In this document: positions 63,758-64,000 of the stretch, piece after piece
Position numbering within the stretch: the first letter of the stretch is position 1
Layout of the letters: every line of letters starts with the position of its first letter
Source of the DNA: Selenomonas sp. GACV-9
Lineage (GTDB): Bacteria; Bacillota; Negativicutes; Selenomonadales; Selenomonadaceae
Assembly: GCA_900116485.1 (NCBI GenBank)
Contig: FPAX01000009.1
Coordinates: 31,743 to 95,742 of the forward strand
DNA: 64,000 nt
Direction: 5' to 3'
Program-made: the position numbers and the translations under genes
The notes under the pieces: generated by a model
Told to the model about the DNA's origin: nothing
What the model saw: only the letters and a program-made list of their open reading frames with translations
The model's database searches: none

Positions 63758-64000
63758 TTTATTGGAGAGTTTGATCCTGGCTCAGGACGAACGCTGGCGG
63801 CGTGCTTAACACATGCAAGTCGAACGAGACGATTGAAAGCTTGCTTTTGAGAGTCGAGTGGCAAACGGGTGAGTAACGCGTAGACAACCTGCCGCAAAGA
63901 TGGGGACAACAGTCCGAAAGGACTGCTAATACCGAATGTTGTATCGTTTCCGCATGGAGATGATATTAAAGATGGCCTCTACTTGTAAGCTATCGCTTTG
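63758..64000 (+). rRNA. 16S ribosomal RNA (5' part, continues past window)
   Basis: Begins near TTTATTGGAGAGTTTGATC, followed by the universal CCTGGCTCAGGACGAACGCTGGC stretch in two overlapping words and GTGAGTAACGCGTAG. The first ~240 nt are present, including the V1 and part of the V2 regions, which suggest a Selenomonas-type organism. The start is set by similarity to Bacillus 16S and may be off by a few bases. Confidence 0.97.

Overview
The window is about 53% GC and densely coded, almost entirely on the + strand. It reads as chromosome from a motile, rod-shaped member of the Negativicutes, most likely Selenomonas or a close relative. The main evidence is the partial 16S rRNA at the right end, whose early variable region resembles what I remember of Selenomonas ruminantium-type sequences. 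The flagellar and chemotaxis operon, meso-DAP-type MurE and clostridial-style gene orders (mreBCD-PBP2-minCDE-rodA; rpsB-tsf-pyrH-frr-uppS-cdsA-dxr-rseP-ispG-proS) agree. The genus call is recognition from memory, not a database match.

Layout. 1-17.1 kb: the distal part of a flagellar/chemotaxis operon (fliP truncated at the left edge, fliQ, fliR, flhB, flhA, flhF, flhG, a PilZ protein, cheB, cheA, cheW, cheC, cheD, a small membrane protein, sigma-28, a FapA/DUF342 protein and two less known proteins), closed by a bidirectional terminator facing a lone trpD. 18.2-18.5 kb: tRNA-Pro and tRNA-Arg under a consensus promoter. 18.6-23.5 kb: a FIST-GGDEF sensor, an ArsB/NhaD-type transporter, a DUF4321 protein, maf and radC. 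23.6-31 kb: the rod-shape and division-site cluster mreB, mreC, mreD, PBP2, minC, minD, minE, rodA. 31-36.5 kb: a large radical SAM fusion protein, ribonuclease G and a dicarboxylate/amino-acid symporter. 36.6-37.2 kb: a non-coding block that looks like a large structured RNA. 37.4-47.8 kb: translation and lipid/isoprenoid genes. 47.8-50 kb: a DUF1858 protein, a divergent Lgt-like membrane protein and a polysaccharide deacetylase. 50-63 kb: a dcw division/cell-wall cluster from mraZ to ftsZ. 63-64 kb: tRNA-Tyr, tRNA-Met, tandem rRNA promoters, a leader with boxA, and the first ~240 nt of 16S rRNA.

How it works together. The left third builds the flagellar export gate, places the flagellum (FlhF/FlhG), couples it to cyclic di-GMP (PilZ) and to chemotaxis, and encodes the late flagellar sigma factor. 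The middle and right parts hold most of the cell-envelope machinery: elongation (MreBCD, PBP2, RodA), division-site choice (MinCDE), lipid carrier and phospholipid precursors (UppS, CdsA, Dxr, IspG), peptidoglycan precursors (MurE, F, D, G, C, MraY, Ddl) and FtsL, FtsQ, FtsZ. The dcw cluster lacks ftsI, ftsW, murB and ftsA.

The most unusual item is the ~610-nt structured block at 36621-37231. It is closed by a 19-bp end-to-end helix and contains a second, 24-pair long-range helix whose variable positions are all G-U compatible on the + strand only. I cannot assign it to a named RNA family from sequence alone.
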